From assembly GCF_000374845.1 (NCBI RefSeq), contig NZ_KB895417.1, forward strand, positions 125,661 through 189,660: a DNA stretch of 64,000 nt. Direction: 5' to 3'. A model generated the notes under the pieces. That model worked only from the letters and a program-made list of their open reading frames with translations, had not been told where the DNA came from and did no database searches. This document shows, piece after piece, positions 15,815 through 25,619 of the stretch (within the stretch, counting starts at the first letter, position 1; each line of letters starts with the position of its first letter). The position numbers and the translations under genes are program-made. The DNA is from Paenibacillus terrigena DSM 21567 (GTDB taxonomy: Bacteria > Bacillota > Bacilli > Paenibacillales > Paenibacillaceae).

Positions 15815-18800
15815 GCCGTCAAGTCATCGTATTTTATGATCCAACTTTCCCGAGTCCGTCTGCGCTAGAGGAAATTAGCGCGGCGGACCTCGGTCAGGTC
15901 GGAACGGTTGTAGATAGCGAGGGGCTTGCTGAAGCCCTTCGTTCATCTGCATCAGGGTGCTTCGTGAATATGCACGCACCTTATTTCCCGAAAGCGGCAT
16001 GGCCTGCGATTCTTGAATTCTTACGTCAAGGTGGCGGGCTTGTTAGCATTGGAGGCGCGCCGTTCAAGCTTCCGGTACGGAAAGAGTCCGGCAGCTGGGT
16101 CGTCGAGGCCGAGCAGACCGCTTATCATCAGCAGTTATACATTCATGAAATGCTGCGCGTCGATGCGAAGTTAACAACGCTTACGGCACTTCATTCCATT
16201 CCATTGCTGCGTGGTCAGGAATCTTTATTCGAAATCGATCAGACTTGGAATCTCGTGCCGCATACGACGAAGAATGCCGACTTGCCTCAGCAAATGGGCT
16301 CTGCTGGTACGATGAGTACGCAGATTTATCCGCTCCTGAAGGCGGTTAGCCAAGAGGGACGCGAGATTGCGGCACCTGTTGTCCTATGGGAGAATGTTCG
16401 CGGCGAGTTCGGTGGATCGCGTTGGTTGTTTGTGAATGCACCATTAACGGAACGTTTCTTCGATGAAGGTGGCTTGGCAGCACTCGCGACGTGGACGCAA
16501 TTCTGTGCGAAGGATGTTACAGAATTTTGGATCAAACCGAATTATGCGACATATGAGCCAGGTGAGCACGCGGTATTAACCCTGCAAGCACAACGTATTG
16601 AACGTTTCGTTCATTTTGACAAGCGTTTTGAATCCATGAAGGTTGATCTTGTAGTTGAACGCGAAGACGCAAGTGATCGCTGGGAGAATTCGCTTATATT
16701 AGAAGTAACACGTGAAATTGAGTATCTTCGCATTCCAGTTCCGCTCGAAATCAGCAGCGGACATTATCGTGTGACTTGTACCATTACAATGGAAGACGGC
16801 GAAGTACGCGTGCTTCGTCAAGGATTCTGGGGTAACGATGAAGCGTTATTGACAGCTGGCAGTCCAATCAAGAGCGGAAGAGATTATTTTGAGAAGGACG
16901 GGCGACCGCTGCCAATCGTCGGCATGACATACATGACGAGCGATGTGGCGCGAAAATTCTTGTTCCTGCCGAATACCGATGTATGGGATCGGGACATGGG
17001 ACAGATGGCGAAAGCCGGCATCAACTGGATTCGTACGGGCATTTGGACGGCATACCGAAACGTGATGCAAGTGGATGGACACGCTTCGGAGGAAGTGCTG
17101 CGTGCGATTGACGCCTTCTTCTTAACGGCGAAGAAACACAATTTACAAGTTACATTTACCTTCTTCTCTTTCACACCGGAGACGTGGGAAGGGGCCAACC
17201 CTTATCTCGATCCACAGAGCGTGGAAGCACAGAAACGCTTCATTCGTTCCATCGTATCGCGTCATAAGACGACGACGCATGTGGATTGGGACCTGATCAA
17301 CGAGCCTTCCATGTTCGAACCGGAATTGATCTTCTCCGAAGGACCGCGTTCTTGCGGAGACCGCTTCGAGAAGGAAGCCTTCACCCAGTGGCTTGAACAG
17401 CGTCATGAGCGGATTGAAGATTTGCAGAAGCGCTGGAATATGACGCCGGAGCAGCTTCCGAGCTTCGCCGCTGCGGTCATTCCAGGTCCGAAAGAGATTA
17501 ACTTCGACGTACAAGATATGCATCAAGGTAAAAAAGGAACACGTTGGCTCGATTACTGCTTGTTCTCGATGGAGATGCATAATCGTTGGGCGAAGGCGTT
17601 GTACGATACCATTAAGGACATCGTGCCGGATCATCTTGTGACGGTAGGTCAGGATGAAGCGCTCGGCGCGCAGCGTCCATCTCCATTCTTCTATGAAGAA
17701 GCCGTGGATTATACAACGGTTCACTCCTGGTGGTTGAATGATTATCTCATCTGGGACGGTATCTTCGCGAAGACCGCGAATAAGCCGAATGTCATTCAGG
17801 AGACAGGCATCATGTATGTCGAGAATCCGGATGGCCGTGCGAAACGCAGCGAGCAAGAACTACGTAGTTTGTTGGAACGCAAGTATGCTTATGCATTCGC
17901 GACAGGAGGTGCAGGTGCGATTCACTGGATCTGGAATACGAACTTCTACATGGATAATGCAAATGAATCCCATATCGGTGCCCTCCGTGCAGATGGTACA
18001 GAGAAACCGGAAGCGGATGTATCGTATCATTTTGGACAATTCATGGGCGAGATTCGGGACTTGTTCCAAGATCGCGCATTGGAGGAGATTGTTGCGGTAT
18101 TCCCGTATTCGAATGACTTCTCGAATCGCAAACTCGCGTTCGATGCGACGACACGGTTAACGCGTGTATTGTCTTATCAATTGAATTTGCCATTCCGTGC
18201 GGTATCCGAATACCATTTAGAGGCACTAGAGCAGAACCCGGCAAGATTAATTATTCTGCCAAGTGCGCATAACTTCGAGGATGCGGCATGGGCGAAGCTG
18301 ATCGACATGGTGGAGAACACGGGCGCAACGTTGCTTGTTACGGGTCCGATCGGCCTTAATGCCTACTGGCAAGAATCCGATCGTTTGACGGATTTGCTCG
18401 GTAAGGGCGAGCTGCGTAATGTTCGCCGCGAAGAGATGCTCCATCTCGGTGGGAAGGCGATTCCGGTATCCTTCGGTCATCGTCGCATTGCGGAAGTAAG
18501 CAAGGAAGTACGCGGCGAAACGGGCAACGATGCCGTTATCGATGTACAGCTTGGTCAAGGCCGCTTGATCTGGAGTCCACTCCCGATTGAATTGAATGAA
18601 CGTACAGATTCCATTGCTGAGCTCTATCGATACGCGGTGGAAGCTGCGGGCTGCAAACAAGACATGATGTGGCTGCAAGGCGGAGATCTCGCAGGTGTCT
18701 ATGGACGCAAGCTGCGGTTCAAGGACGGCTTCTTATTTATTTTCGTATCGGAATATGCCTTGGATACGACGATCCAAGTGAAAGATAACGACACGAGCAA

Positions 18801-18918
18801 GACTTATCAATTTACATTAGCACAGGAAAGATCCGTGCTGTTCGCGACGGATGCGGCAGGACAGATCATATCGGTTTACCGTCCGCATGAGGTGGATATT
18901 CAGGTAAGCGAAGAATAG
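15811..18918 (+). CDS. Large predicted clan GH-A beta-glycosidase with two GATase-like domains
   Basis: 1035 residues from ATG 15811; the open frame extends upstream, but the ATGA overlap with GH125 sets the start. Apparent order: a GATase/Rossmann-like domain (1-230, NMHAPYFPKAAW), a beta-sandwich (235-345), a TIM barrel (350-740), a second Rossmann domain resembling the GH42 trimerisation domain (745-960, ATLLVTGPIG) and a small beta tail. Candidate catalytic acids are Glu498 in DLINEPSM and Glu664 in VIQETG, the spacing expected for a retaining clan GH-A enzyme. No signal peptide. Context suggests it removes a beta-linked sugar, perhaps beta-mannose, from imported mannosides. I cannot assign a CAZy family. 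A close paralog lies at 60432. Confidence 0.8.
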   Translation: MSRQVIVFYDPTFPSPSALEEISAADLGQVGTVVDSEGLAEALRSSASGCFVNMHAPYFPKAAWPAILEFLRQGGGLVSIGGAPFKLPVRKESGSWVVEAEQTAYHQQLYIHEMLRVDAKLTTLTALHSIPLLRGQESLFEIDQTWNLVPHTTKNADLPQQMGSAGTMSTQIYPLLKAVSQEGREIAAPVVLWENVRGEFGGSRWLFVNAPLTERFFDEGGLAALATWTQFCAKDVTEFWIKPNYATYEPGEHAVLTLQAQRIERFVHFDKRFESMKVDLVVEREDASDRWENSLILEVTREIEYLRIPVPLEISSGHYRVTCTITMEDGEVRVLRQGFWGNDEALLTAGSPIKSGRDYFEKDGRPLPIVGMTYMTSDVARKFLFLPNTDVWDRDMGQMAKAGINWIRTGIWTAYRNVMQVDGHASEEVLRAIDAFFLTAKKHNLQVTFTFFSFTPETWEGANPYLDPQSVEAQKRFIRSIVSRHKTTTHVDWDLINEPSMFEPELIFSEGPRSCGDRFEKEAFTQWLEQRHERIEDLQKRWNMTPEQLPSFAAAVIPGPKEINFDVQDMHQGKKGTRWLDYCLFSMEMHNRWAKALYDTIKDIVPDHLVTVGQDEALGAQRPSPFFYEEAVDYTTVHSWWLNDYLIWDGIFAKTANKPNVIQETGIMYVENPDGRAKRSEQELRSLLERKYAYAFATGGAGAIHWIWNTNFYMDNANESHIGALRADGTEKPEADVSYHFGQFMGEIRDLFQDRALEEIVAVFPYSNDFSNRKLAFDATTRLTRVLSYQLNLPFRAVSEYHLEALEQNPARLIILPSAHNFEDAAWAKLIDMVENTGATLLVTGPIGLNAYWQESDRLTDLLGKGELRNVRREEMLHLGGKAIPVSFGHRRIAEVSKEVRGETGNDAVIDVQLGQGRLIWSPLPIELNERTDSIAELYRYAVEAAGCKQDMMWLQGGDLAGVYGRKLRFKDGFLFIFVSEYALDTTIQVKDNDTSKTYQFTLAQERSVLFATDAAGQIISVYRPHEVDIQVSEE

Positions 18919-18929
18919 GGGGAACAGCC

Positions 18930-21665
18930 ATGACGAAGAAGAGAACAGCCCATATCGTATCGCATACGCACTGGGATCGGGAGTGGTACTTGCCATACGA
19001 GAAGCATCATGTGCGTCTTGTCAAATTAATGGATACATTGCTCGATAAACTGGATCAAGATCCGGAATATCGCAGCTTCTTCTTGGACGGACAGACGATT
19101 ATTATTGAAGACTATCTGCAAGTACGACCAGATCAGAGAGATCGTCTTGCGAAGTTCATTCGCGATGGACGTATTCTTATCGGTCCATGGTACATCCTGC
19201 AGGATGCGTTCTTAACGAGCGGTGAGGCAAACGTACGCAACATGCAAGTCGGACATCAAGATGCATTACGTTATGGAAATGTATCCAAAGTCGGTTACTT
19301 CCCGGATACGTTCGGCCTTGTCGGTCAGACGCCGCAATTAATGCAGCAATCGGGTATTCAGAACGCGTTCTTCGGGCGCGGCGTGAAGCCAACGGGCTTC
19401 AACAATACGGTTGCAGATGGCAATTATGAATCGTCCTTCTCGGAATTGCAATGGGTTGGACCGGACGGTTCAAAGGTGCTCGGCATCTTGTTCGCGAACT
19501 GGTATTCGAACGGGAACGAAGTCCCTGCCGATCCGGAAAAAGCTAAAGAATACTGGGATAGAAAGCTCGCAGATGCGGAGAAATATGCATCGACGAACGA
19601 GCTGCTCTATATGAACGGATGCGATCATCAGCCGATCCAATTGGATCTGCCAGAAGCGATTCGCGTCGCTCGCGAGCAATACCCAGATACTTCGTTCATT
19701 CACTCGAATTTCATCGATTATCTCAATGCGCTGGAGCGTGCGGTAGACCGTGATCTCTCCGAGGTTCATGGCGAGCTTCGCAGTCAACGTACAGACGGCT
19801 GGGGTACGCTTGTTAATACAGCGTCTGCACGTGTCTATCTGAAGCAAATGAATCAGCTTGGTCAAATGATGCTGGAGAAAGTGGCAGAGCCGCTTGCATC
19901 GATGGCACATTTGGCGGGCGTGGGTGAAGCCTATCCGCATCACTTGTTCACTTATGCTTGGAAGACTTTAATGCAGAATCACCCGCATGACAGCATTTGC
20001 GGCTGTAGTGTGGATGAGGTACACCGTGAGATGGTGGCGCGTTTCGATAAGAGCCGTCATGTCGCAGAGTCGATTGTAGATGATGTGAAACAAGCGATTG
20101 CTGATAACATCGATACATCAAGTTTCGTGAAGTATGGCGAAGAAGCACGACCTGTCGTTGTATTCAATACAACGGGATGGGAACGCACAGGCGTTGTGAC
20201 GATCACGGTGGATGCTGAGCGTCTATACTTCCGCGACGGCTATACCTTGGAAGAAGCGACAGATCGGGTTCGCAATCTGGATATTACAGGTCGCGTACTC
20301 GTGGATGCGGAAGGCAATGTCATTCCTTGCACGGTAGAAGATCTGGGCCTTCAATTCGGCTATGATCTACCGGATGATGCATTCCGTCAGCCGTACATGT
20401 GCCGCCAAGTGAAGCTGACATTCGAAGCTTCGAAGGTGCCAGCGATGGGCTTAACGACCTATGCTTGGGTTCGCCAAGCCGGGGCAGTCGTACCAGCAGC
20501 ATCGTTATTAAGCGGCGAACGGACCATGGAGAATGAAGGACTTAAGGTCGAGATCGCTGAGGATGGCTCGTTCACATTAACGGATAAGAAATTCGGTCGT
20601 ACGTACCGTGATCTGGGTGTGTATGAGAATACAGGCGATATCGGTAACGAATATATGTTCAAGCAGCCAACAGGCGAGACGGCTCTAACGACGAAAGGCT
20701 TGTCCGCAGAGATTCGCGTTGTTGAAGATACACCATACCGCGCTTCGGTTGAAGTAACACATCATTGGGAGATTCCGGCATCTGCGGATGAATTGCTCGA
20801 TGTTGAACAGCATGCATGCGTGTATTATCCGAATCGTAAGTCACAGCGTTCTAATGTGATGGTTCCATTCACGATTCGCACGGTCATTAGCTTGAACAAG
20901 AGCGGTAATGGCGTAGAGATCGAAGCTTCCTTCAACAACCAAGCGAAGGATCACCGCGTACGCGCATTGTTCCCGACCGATCTGAGCACGAATGTCCACC
21001 ATGTGGATTCCATGTTCGAAATTCCGGTTCGTGACAATGAGCCGGCTGAAGAATGGGACAACCCAAGCAATGCGCAGCATCAGCAAGCTTTTGTTGATGT
21101 ATCCGAGGCTGGAGCAGGCCTTACGGTTGCGAACTTCGGACTCAACGAATACGAAGTATTGCGTGATGGTCGCAACACGATTGCGGTAACACTGCTTCGC
21201 TCGGTTGGCGAGCTTGGCGATTGGGGTTACTTCCCAACGCCAGAAGCGCAATGTATTGGTGAGCATACAGTACGTATGGAAGTGATTCCTCATAACGGCG
21301 ACGGCATCAAGTCTGGTGCTTATGCGGAAGCGTATCAGTTCCAAGTGCCTTGGACCGTAGCACAGACCGGTGTTCATGCAGGATCGATGGCTGCGACGTT
21401 CGCACCATACACATTCGAGAACACAGAGCTTGCGTTCTCCTCGATGAAATTGCATGAAGGATCGGGCAACTTGATGCTGCGTTGGTTCAATATGAGCCGT
21501 GAAGCAACAACGCTAGATCTTGCGTACCACTTGCCGTTCGACAACGCGTTCAAGAGTAACATCTTGGAAGAGCGCGGTGCTCGGATCGAGCAGAACGATG
21601 CAGGACAATTGTCCTTAGCTGTAGGTCCATGCGAGATTGTTACCGTAGGTATCACAAGCAAATAA
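18930..21665 (+). CDS. GH38 family alpha-mannosidase
   Basis: 911 residues, full length. The N-terminal domain starts with HIVSHTHWDREWYLPYEKHH, giving probable zinc ligands His14 and Asp16. Asp126 in GYFPDTFGLVGQ is the expected nucleophile and zinc ligand, and His353 in NHPHDSICGC completes the site. A long C-terminal beta-rich part follows, as in GH38. There is no signal peptide, so it is cytoplasmic and probably trims alpha-mannosides together with the GH125 enzyme. It is 11 nt after the GH-A gene, and a strong terminator ends the operon 18 nt after its stop. The first 147 residues are closely matched by the partial gene at 63561. Confidence 0.95.
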   Translation: MTKKRTAHIVSHTHWDREWYLPYEKHHVRLVKLMDTLLDKLDQDPEYRSFFLDGQTIIIEDYLQVRPDQRDRLAKFIRDGRILIGPWYILQDAFLTSGEANVRNMQVGHQDALRYGNVSKVGYFPDTFGLVGQTPQLMQQSGIQNAFFGRGVKPTGFNNTVADGNYESSFSELQWVGPDGSKVLGILFANWYSNGNEVPADPEKAKEYWDRKLADAEKYASTNELLYMNGCDHQPIQLDLPEAIRVAREQYPDTSFIHSNFIDYLNALERAVDRDLSEVHGELRSQRTDGWGTLVNTASARVYLKQMNQLGQMMLEKVAEPLASMAHLAGVGEAYPHHLFTYAWKTLMQNHPHDSICGCSVDEVHREMVARFDKSRHVAESIVDDVKQAIADNIDTSSFVKYGEEARPVVVFNTTGWERTGVVTITVDAERLYFRDGYTLEEATDRVRNLDITGRVLVDAEGNVIPCTVEDLGLQFGYDLPDDAFRQPYMCRQVKLTFEASKVPAMGLTTYAWVRQAGAVVPAASLLSGERTMENEGLKVEIAEDGSFTLTDKKFGRTYRDLGVYENTGDIGNEYMFKQPTGETALTTKGLSAEIRVVEDTPYRASVEVTHHWEIPASADELLDVEQHACVYYPNRKSQRSNVMVPFTIRTVISLNKSGNGVEIEASFNNQAKDHRVRALFPTDLSTNVHHVDSMFEIPVRDNEPAEEWDNPSNAQHQQAFVDVSEAGAGLTVANFGLNEYEVLRDGRNTIAVTLLRSVGELGDWGYFPTPEAQCIGEHTVRMEVIPHNGDGIKSGAYAEAYQFQVPWTVAQTGVHAGSMAATFAPYTFENTELAFSSMKLHEGSGNLMLRWFNMSREATTLDLAYHLPFDNAFKSNILEERGARIEQNDAGQLSLAVGPCEIVTVGITSK

Positions 21666-21683
21666 CTGATAATATCGTAGATC

Positions 21684-21730
21684 AAAGGTCGTATTTCACT
21701 CCTATTTCAGGGTGAAATGCGGCCTTTTTT
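21684..21730 (+). terminator. Strong intrinsic terminator ending the mannoside operon
   Basis: A long stem runs from AAAGGTCGTATTTCAC to GTGAAATGCGGCCTTT with a few G-U pairs and is followed by TTTTTT. The remaining spacer to 21957 holds no recognisable gene; it contains an AT-rich stretch that may include the next promoter. Confidence 0.92.
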
Positions 21731-21957
21731 GATTGCACGTGAGTGGATGTTCAATATTACGACATGCCCAGTATGACGTGGTCTCTACGCAGAATTTCCA
21801 CCGAAAACACACACCATCTTCACATCGGTTTTGTTATGATTTTCTCTAAATTCAATGCGATAATATTGAAAATTTATAAGGGGAAACAGACAAGAGATCA
21901 TCAGAGAATCGTTAGCTTGCATGGATTCACAATACTACCTAGGGAGGCCAATGTCGT

Positions 21958-23316
21958 ATGAAAATGAAACATCAATTCGTTCTGCTGCTTGTTCTAACTA
22001 TGCTCATCACATTGTTTACAGGGTGCGGTTCATCAGCTCCAAGCGAGCAGAAAGAATCGACCGAGACGACGACTTCGGAATCAACGGATGCCGGAGCACA
22101 AGGGGATACAGCGACTACAGGGGAAGAAGTAACGGTAAAAATTTTGTATCCATGGGGACAAGGCTTTTTCGATAACTTATTCAAAGATATTGATGAGAAG
22201 CTTCCCAATATTAAGATTGAATTAGTCGATGCGCAAGCGAAGCTGGAGCCGCTGCAGGAGCTGAATGCGAAGCAGATCGTTCCGGATATTATATTTGCGA
22301 ACTGGGGCGTTGAGCCGTTAGAGGAGCTCGGTATGATTGAGCCGCTCGATGATCTGATGGCGAAGCATAACTTCGATGAGAGCGCGATTGATCCTTCGAT
22401 TCTAGCGTACTGGCGTGCGGTAAACCCTGAAGGGAAACTAACAGGCATGCCTTCGAGCAGTGATAACTATACGATGTATTACAACAAAGAAGTGTTCGAT
22501 CTGTTCGGCGTGCCGTATCCATCCGAGCATATGACTTGGGAGGAAATGGTTGATCTTGCGAAGCAGTTAACGGGTGAACGCGATGGCATCCAATATCGTG
22601 GTCTGGAGATGGGGCCCGGGTTCACAGGTTATGAAGCGCTGGTGCCTCTGCTTGAGCTGAATACGAACTTGACGGATCCGAACACGGGTGAGGTCTTAAT
22701 CGATAAGAAGCCTGAAGTGACGAAATATCTTGAGCTGATGAAGAAGTTCTACAGTATCCCAGGGATTTATGATCGTGACCCTGAGGCGAGAAAAGATTAT
22801 GCTTTCGGGAAAAAGAATGTTGGGATGATTGTATCCTGGCCAGGGTACATCAAGTGGGGAATTGGTGATCCAGAAGTCGCCAAAAATATGGATTCGGTTC
22901 CTGTGCCAATGTGGTCGGATTTACCAAACATCGCGCCTCCATCAGGCTCCCATCCCTATGTCATTAATAAATATAGCGAGCATAAAGATGAAGCCTTCCA
23001 GGTTCTAGCTGAATATGTGTCGGCAGAGAATCAGACGAAATTGGCGAAGGCAGGAGATCCGCCGGTGCTTATCGATCCGAAAGTCTATGAAGCGTTCGGT
23101 GCCGATCTGGATATCTATAAAGGGAAAAATATTAAAGCCTTCTTCTCACGCGAAGCGGCTGTGCCGAAGACCGTTAGTAAGTGGGATCAATACGTCGATA
23201 TCGCCGGAAGTCTGTCCAAATTCGCAGAGTCCGATATGAATATCCAAGAGTTCCTGCGAGTGCTGAAGGAAGAATCGGAGACGAAAATTAAAGAAGCCAT
23301 GGCGAAGGCACACTAA
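21958..23316 (+). CDS. Orphan ABC-type solute-binding lipoprotein
   Basis: 452 residues. The signal peptide ends in LFTGC, so Cys23 is the lipidated residue, followed by a Ser/Thr/Glu-rich linker to about 55. The mature domain (VKILYPWGQGFFDN onward) is a family 1 sugar-binding fold; YTMYYNKEVFDLFGVPYP near 180 is typical. No permease or ATPase gene adjoins it, and both flanks carry terminators, so it works with a transporter elsewhere or as a sensor accessory. The two-component pair 210 nt downstream is a possible partner. AGGGAGG lies 10 nt before the ATG. Confidence 0.9.
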   Translation: MKMKHQFVLLLVLTMLITLFTGCGSSAPSEQKESTETTTSESTDAGAQGDTATTGEEVTVKILYPWGQGFFDNLFKDIDEKLPNIKIELVDAQAKLEPLQELNAKQIVPDIIFANWGVEPLEELGMIEPLDDLMAKHNFDESAIDPSILAYWRAVNPEGKLTGMPSSSDNYTMYYNKEVFDLFGVPYPSEHMTWEEMVDLAKQLTGERDGIQYRGLEMGPGFTGYEALVPLLELNTNLTDPNTGEVLIDKKPEVTKYLELMKKFYSIPGIYDRDPEARKDYAFGKKNVGMIVSWPGYIKWGIGDPEVAKNMDSVPVPMWSDLPNIAPPSGSHPYVINKYSEHKDEAFQVLAEYVSAENQTKLAKAGDPPVLIDPKVYEAFGADLDIYKGKNIKAFFSREAAVPKTVSKWDQYVDIAGSLSKFAESDMNIQEFLRVLKEESETKIKEAMAKAH

Positions 23317-23332
23317 GCAGTGTGAAACGGAG

Positions 23333-23372
23333 CACTCGATCATTTCTAGCGTAGAAATGGTCGGGTGTTTTT
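23333..23372 (+). terminator. Intrinsic terminator after the orphan binding protein
   Basis: CACTCGATCATTTCTA pairs with TAGAAATGGTCGGGTG (two G-U pairs) around a 3-nt loop and is followed by five T. Confidence 0.9.
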
Positions 23373-23399
23373 GTGCAAATCTGGAATTGTAGGAAAACC

Positions 23400-23428
23400 T
23401 TGAGCCGAGTAGGGTTCGATGCTATATT
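23400..23428 (+). promoter_or_regulatory. Sigma-A promoter of the OmpR-type two-component operon
   Basis: TTGAGC (23400-23405) and TATATT (23423-23428) are separated by exactly 17 nt. The regulator start codon is about 98 nt downstream of the -10. Confidence 0.65.
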
Positions 23429-23526
23429 AATAGAGTCCTTTCTTGGCAGCATCTTCAGCAGACCATAGGAGTCCTCGCGCTCTTATAGATAGCTTTACAA
23501 CAACTAAAGTTCTGAGGGGTGACAGC

Positions 23527-24228
23527 ATGAACATTCTCATCGTAGAGGACGATGATTCGATTCGCAATGTATTACAGTCGTATCTCATTAACGAAGGTTG
23601 GACGGTACATACTTCCGAAGATGGCAATGATGCGCTTCAGAAAATTTACAATTTTAAGTTTGATCTACTGCTGCTGGATTTGATGATACCGGGTGTATCG
23701 GGAGAGGAGATTTGTAAGCAAATTCGCAAATTCTCGAATATTCCAATCATTATGATCACGTCTAAGGCGCAAGAAATGGATACGATTAACGGTCTGAATC
23801 TAGGGGCGGACGACTACATTACGAAGCCGTTCCGAATGAAAGAAGTGATCGCGCGAATCCGTGCCATCCAGCGCCGAATGAATATGTTCCCCGTGAATAA
23901 TCAGACCGTGATACGGTTCAATCGGGGCAATCTCGTGATTAATTTCGAGTCGAAGGAAGTCTATGTGAATTCCAAGCCGGCCAATCTGACGATTACCGAG
24001 TTCAAATTGCTCAGTGTGCTGGTAAAGAATCCGAACAAGCTCTATACGAGGCAAGAGCTGTCTTATGAAGTTCAAGGGTATCGGGATATCGGCGACGGAC
24101 GAACGACCGATACGCATATTAAGAATATCCGGAAGAAGATTGAAGAGGATCACAAAAATCCGGTGTACATCGTAACCAAAATTGGAGGCGGTTACAAGTT
24201 CTCCTATCATTCGGATGAGGGGTTCTAA
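23527..24228 (+). CDS. OmpR/PhoB-family response regulator
   Basis: 233 residues from ATG 23527 with a GAGGGG ribosome site. The receiver domain has Asp8-Asp9 and phospho-acceptor Asp51 in LLLLDLMIPGVSG, plus Lys in ITKPF. The C-terminal winged helix (about 135-230) has TITEFKLLSVLVKNPNKLYT and the RTTDTHIKNIRKKIEED recognition region. Its TAA overlaps the ATG of the kinase by 1 nt. The targets are not shown by the sequence; the upstream orphan binding protein and the downstream membrane protein are candidates. Confidence 0.95.
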   Translation: MNILIVEDDDSIRNVLQSYLINEGWTVHTSEDGNDALQKIYNFKFDLLLLDLMIPGVSGEEICKQIRKFSNIPIIMITSKAQEMDTINGLNLGADDYITKPFRMKEVIARIRAIQRRMNMFPVNNQTVIRFNRGNLVINFESKEVYVNSKPANLTITEFKLLSVLVKNPNKLYTRQELSYEVQGYRDIGDGRTTDTHIKNIRKKIEEDHKNPVYIVTKIGGGYKFSYHSDEGF

Positions 24229-25592
24229 TGGGCAAATACGGGATCCTGCGAAGAACACAGTTCATGCTGTTCTTCACACTCATGATGACATCGATTCTTC
24301 TGATGTTGACGGCGGGACTGTTCCTAAGCCTCACCTGGAATGAATCGTTAACGGCGTATAAGAAGCAAGTGATTCGAGATCAGACGCATAAAATGGCTTT
24401 CACTCTCCGATCGAATCTCGAACCGGGGATCCTCTCGAAGGAGCAGACGGAATGGATGCGGAAGGCTGTCAATATCTATGCCATGCATGTGCGCTATTAT
24501 GGACCGGACCATCAGAGCGTTCTCTTTGATTCAGTCCCCAAATCGCATAAATGGGCTGTGCCGTACACGGTGAGTGTACCGATTTCGGTTAATGGGGTAC
24601 TGCTGGGTTATTTGGATACGTTCGTTGATTTGAATAATGTACAGCATATTCCTTATTTGGCTTTTCTGGCGAACAATCTTGTTCATCAGAATAAGGGAAA
24701 CATTTTCTTCGTGATCCTCATATCGATTCTTGTTAGTTATGGTGCGGCACGATGGTTATCGAGGTCCTTACGGACAAGCGGGAAGATGGCGGAGCTCATT
24801 ACGAGCGGAGATCGCGACATTGTCATCCCTACGGCGGGTATGAAGGAGCTTGATCAGCTCACGCATGCCATCAATACGTTATCCGCAGATTTCACAAAGC
24901 AAGAGACGTGGCGCAAACAGTCGATGCAGGATTTGACGCATGAATTGCGGACGCCGCTTACTTCAATGCTTTCACGTATGGAAGCGTTGATTGACGGCAT
25001 TTATCCGGTGAATGAAGAGAATTTGAATCGGATTTATGCAGAGATTGATCGTCTATGCCGGTTGGTGGATGAGGTGGAGAAACTATCTGAGGCCGAAGGC
25101 GCGAGATTCCAACTGGTCATGCAGCAGGTCGATTTGCGCGAACTCGTGAAGGACGTCTATGAGAACATGATCTTTCTCGTCAAAGATAAGGGCATTACGT
25201 TCCATCTGCATCACTTGCATGTTCCATGTCCAGTCCGCGTAGATGCGGACCGCCTCATCCAAGTGATCACCAATGTCATATCGAACGCGATTAAATATAC
25301 GCCGACAGGCGGAACGATAGGGGTAGGCCTCTCGGTAAAGGATGCGCATACCGTTACGATGTACTGTACCGACAGCGGAATTGGCATTTCGGAGCAAGAC
25401 CTTCCGCTTATTTTCAATCGATTCTATCGTGCGGACAAAGCTCGTTCACGCGGTACGGGAGGGATCGGCGTCGGCTTAAGCATCGCCAAAGCATTGATCG
25501 AGGCCCACGGGGGAACGATTGATGCGGAGAGCGAGCTGGGTGAAGGTTCAACGTTCTGGCTGCATTTGCCGCTTGCGAAGTCGATTCATTAA
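24228..25592 (+). CDS. Membrane sensor histidine kinase
   Basis: 454 residues. Membrane segments near 13-35 and 160-180 flank an extracellular domain of about 125 residues. A HAMP linker (about 180-235) leads to HisKA with His238 in DLTHELRTPLTSML and a HATPase domain with NVISNAIKYTP, DSGIGIS and GIGVGLSIAKALIEAHGG. Overlap with the regulator gene shows they are partners. The membrane protein gene 27 nt downstream is probably in the same transcript. Confidence 0.95.
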   Translation: MGKYGILRRTQFMLFFTLMMTSILLMLTAGLFLSLTWNESLTAYKKQVIRDQTHKMAFTLRSNLEPGILSKEQTEWMRKAVNIYAMHVRYYGPDHQSVLFDSVPKSHKWAVPYTVSVPISVNGVLLGYLDTFVDLNNVQHIPYLAFLANNLVHQNKGNIFFVILISILVSYGAARWLSRSLRTSGKMAELITSGDRDIVIPTAGMKELDQLTHAINTLSADFTKQETWRKQSMQDLTHELRTPLTSMLSRMEALIDGIYPVNEENLNRIYAEIDRLCRLVDEVEKLSEAEGARFQLVMQQVDLRELVKDVYENMIFLVKDKGITFHLHHLHVPCPVRVDADRLIQVITNVISNAIKYTPTGGTIGVGLSVKDAHTVTMYCTDSGIGISEQDLPLIFNRFYRADKARSRGTGGIGVGLSIAKALIEAHGGTIDAESELGEGSTFWLHLPLAKSIH

Positions 25593-25619
25593 CACATCAT
25601 CTTGTCATGGAGGTAGATC

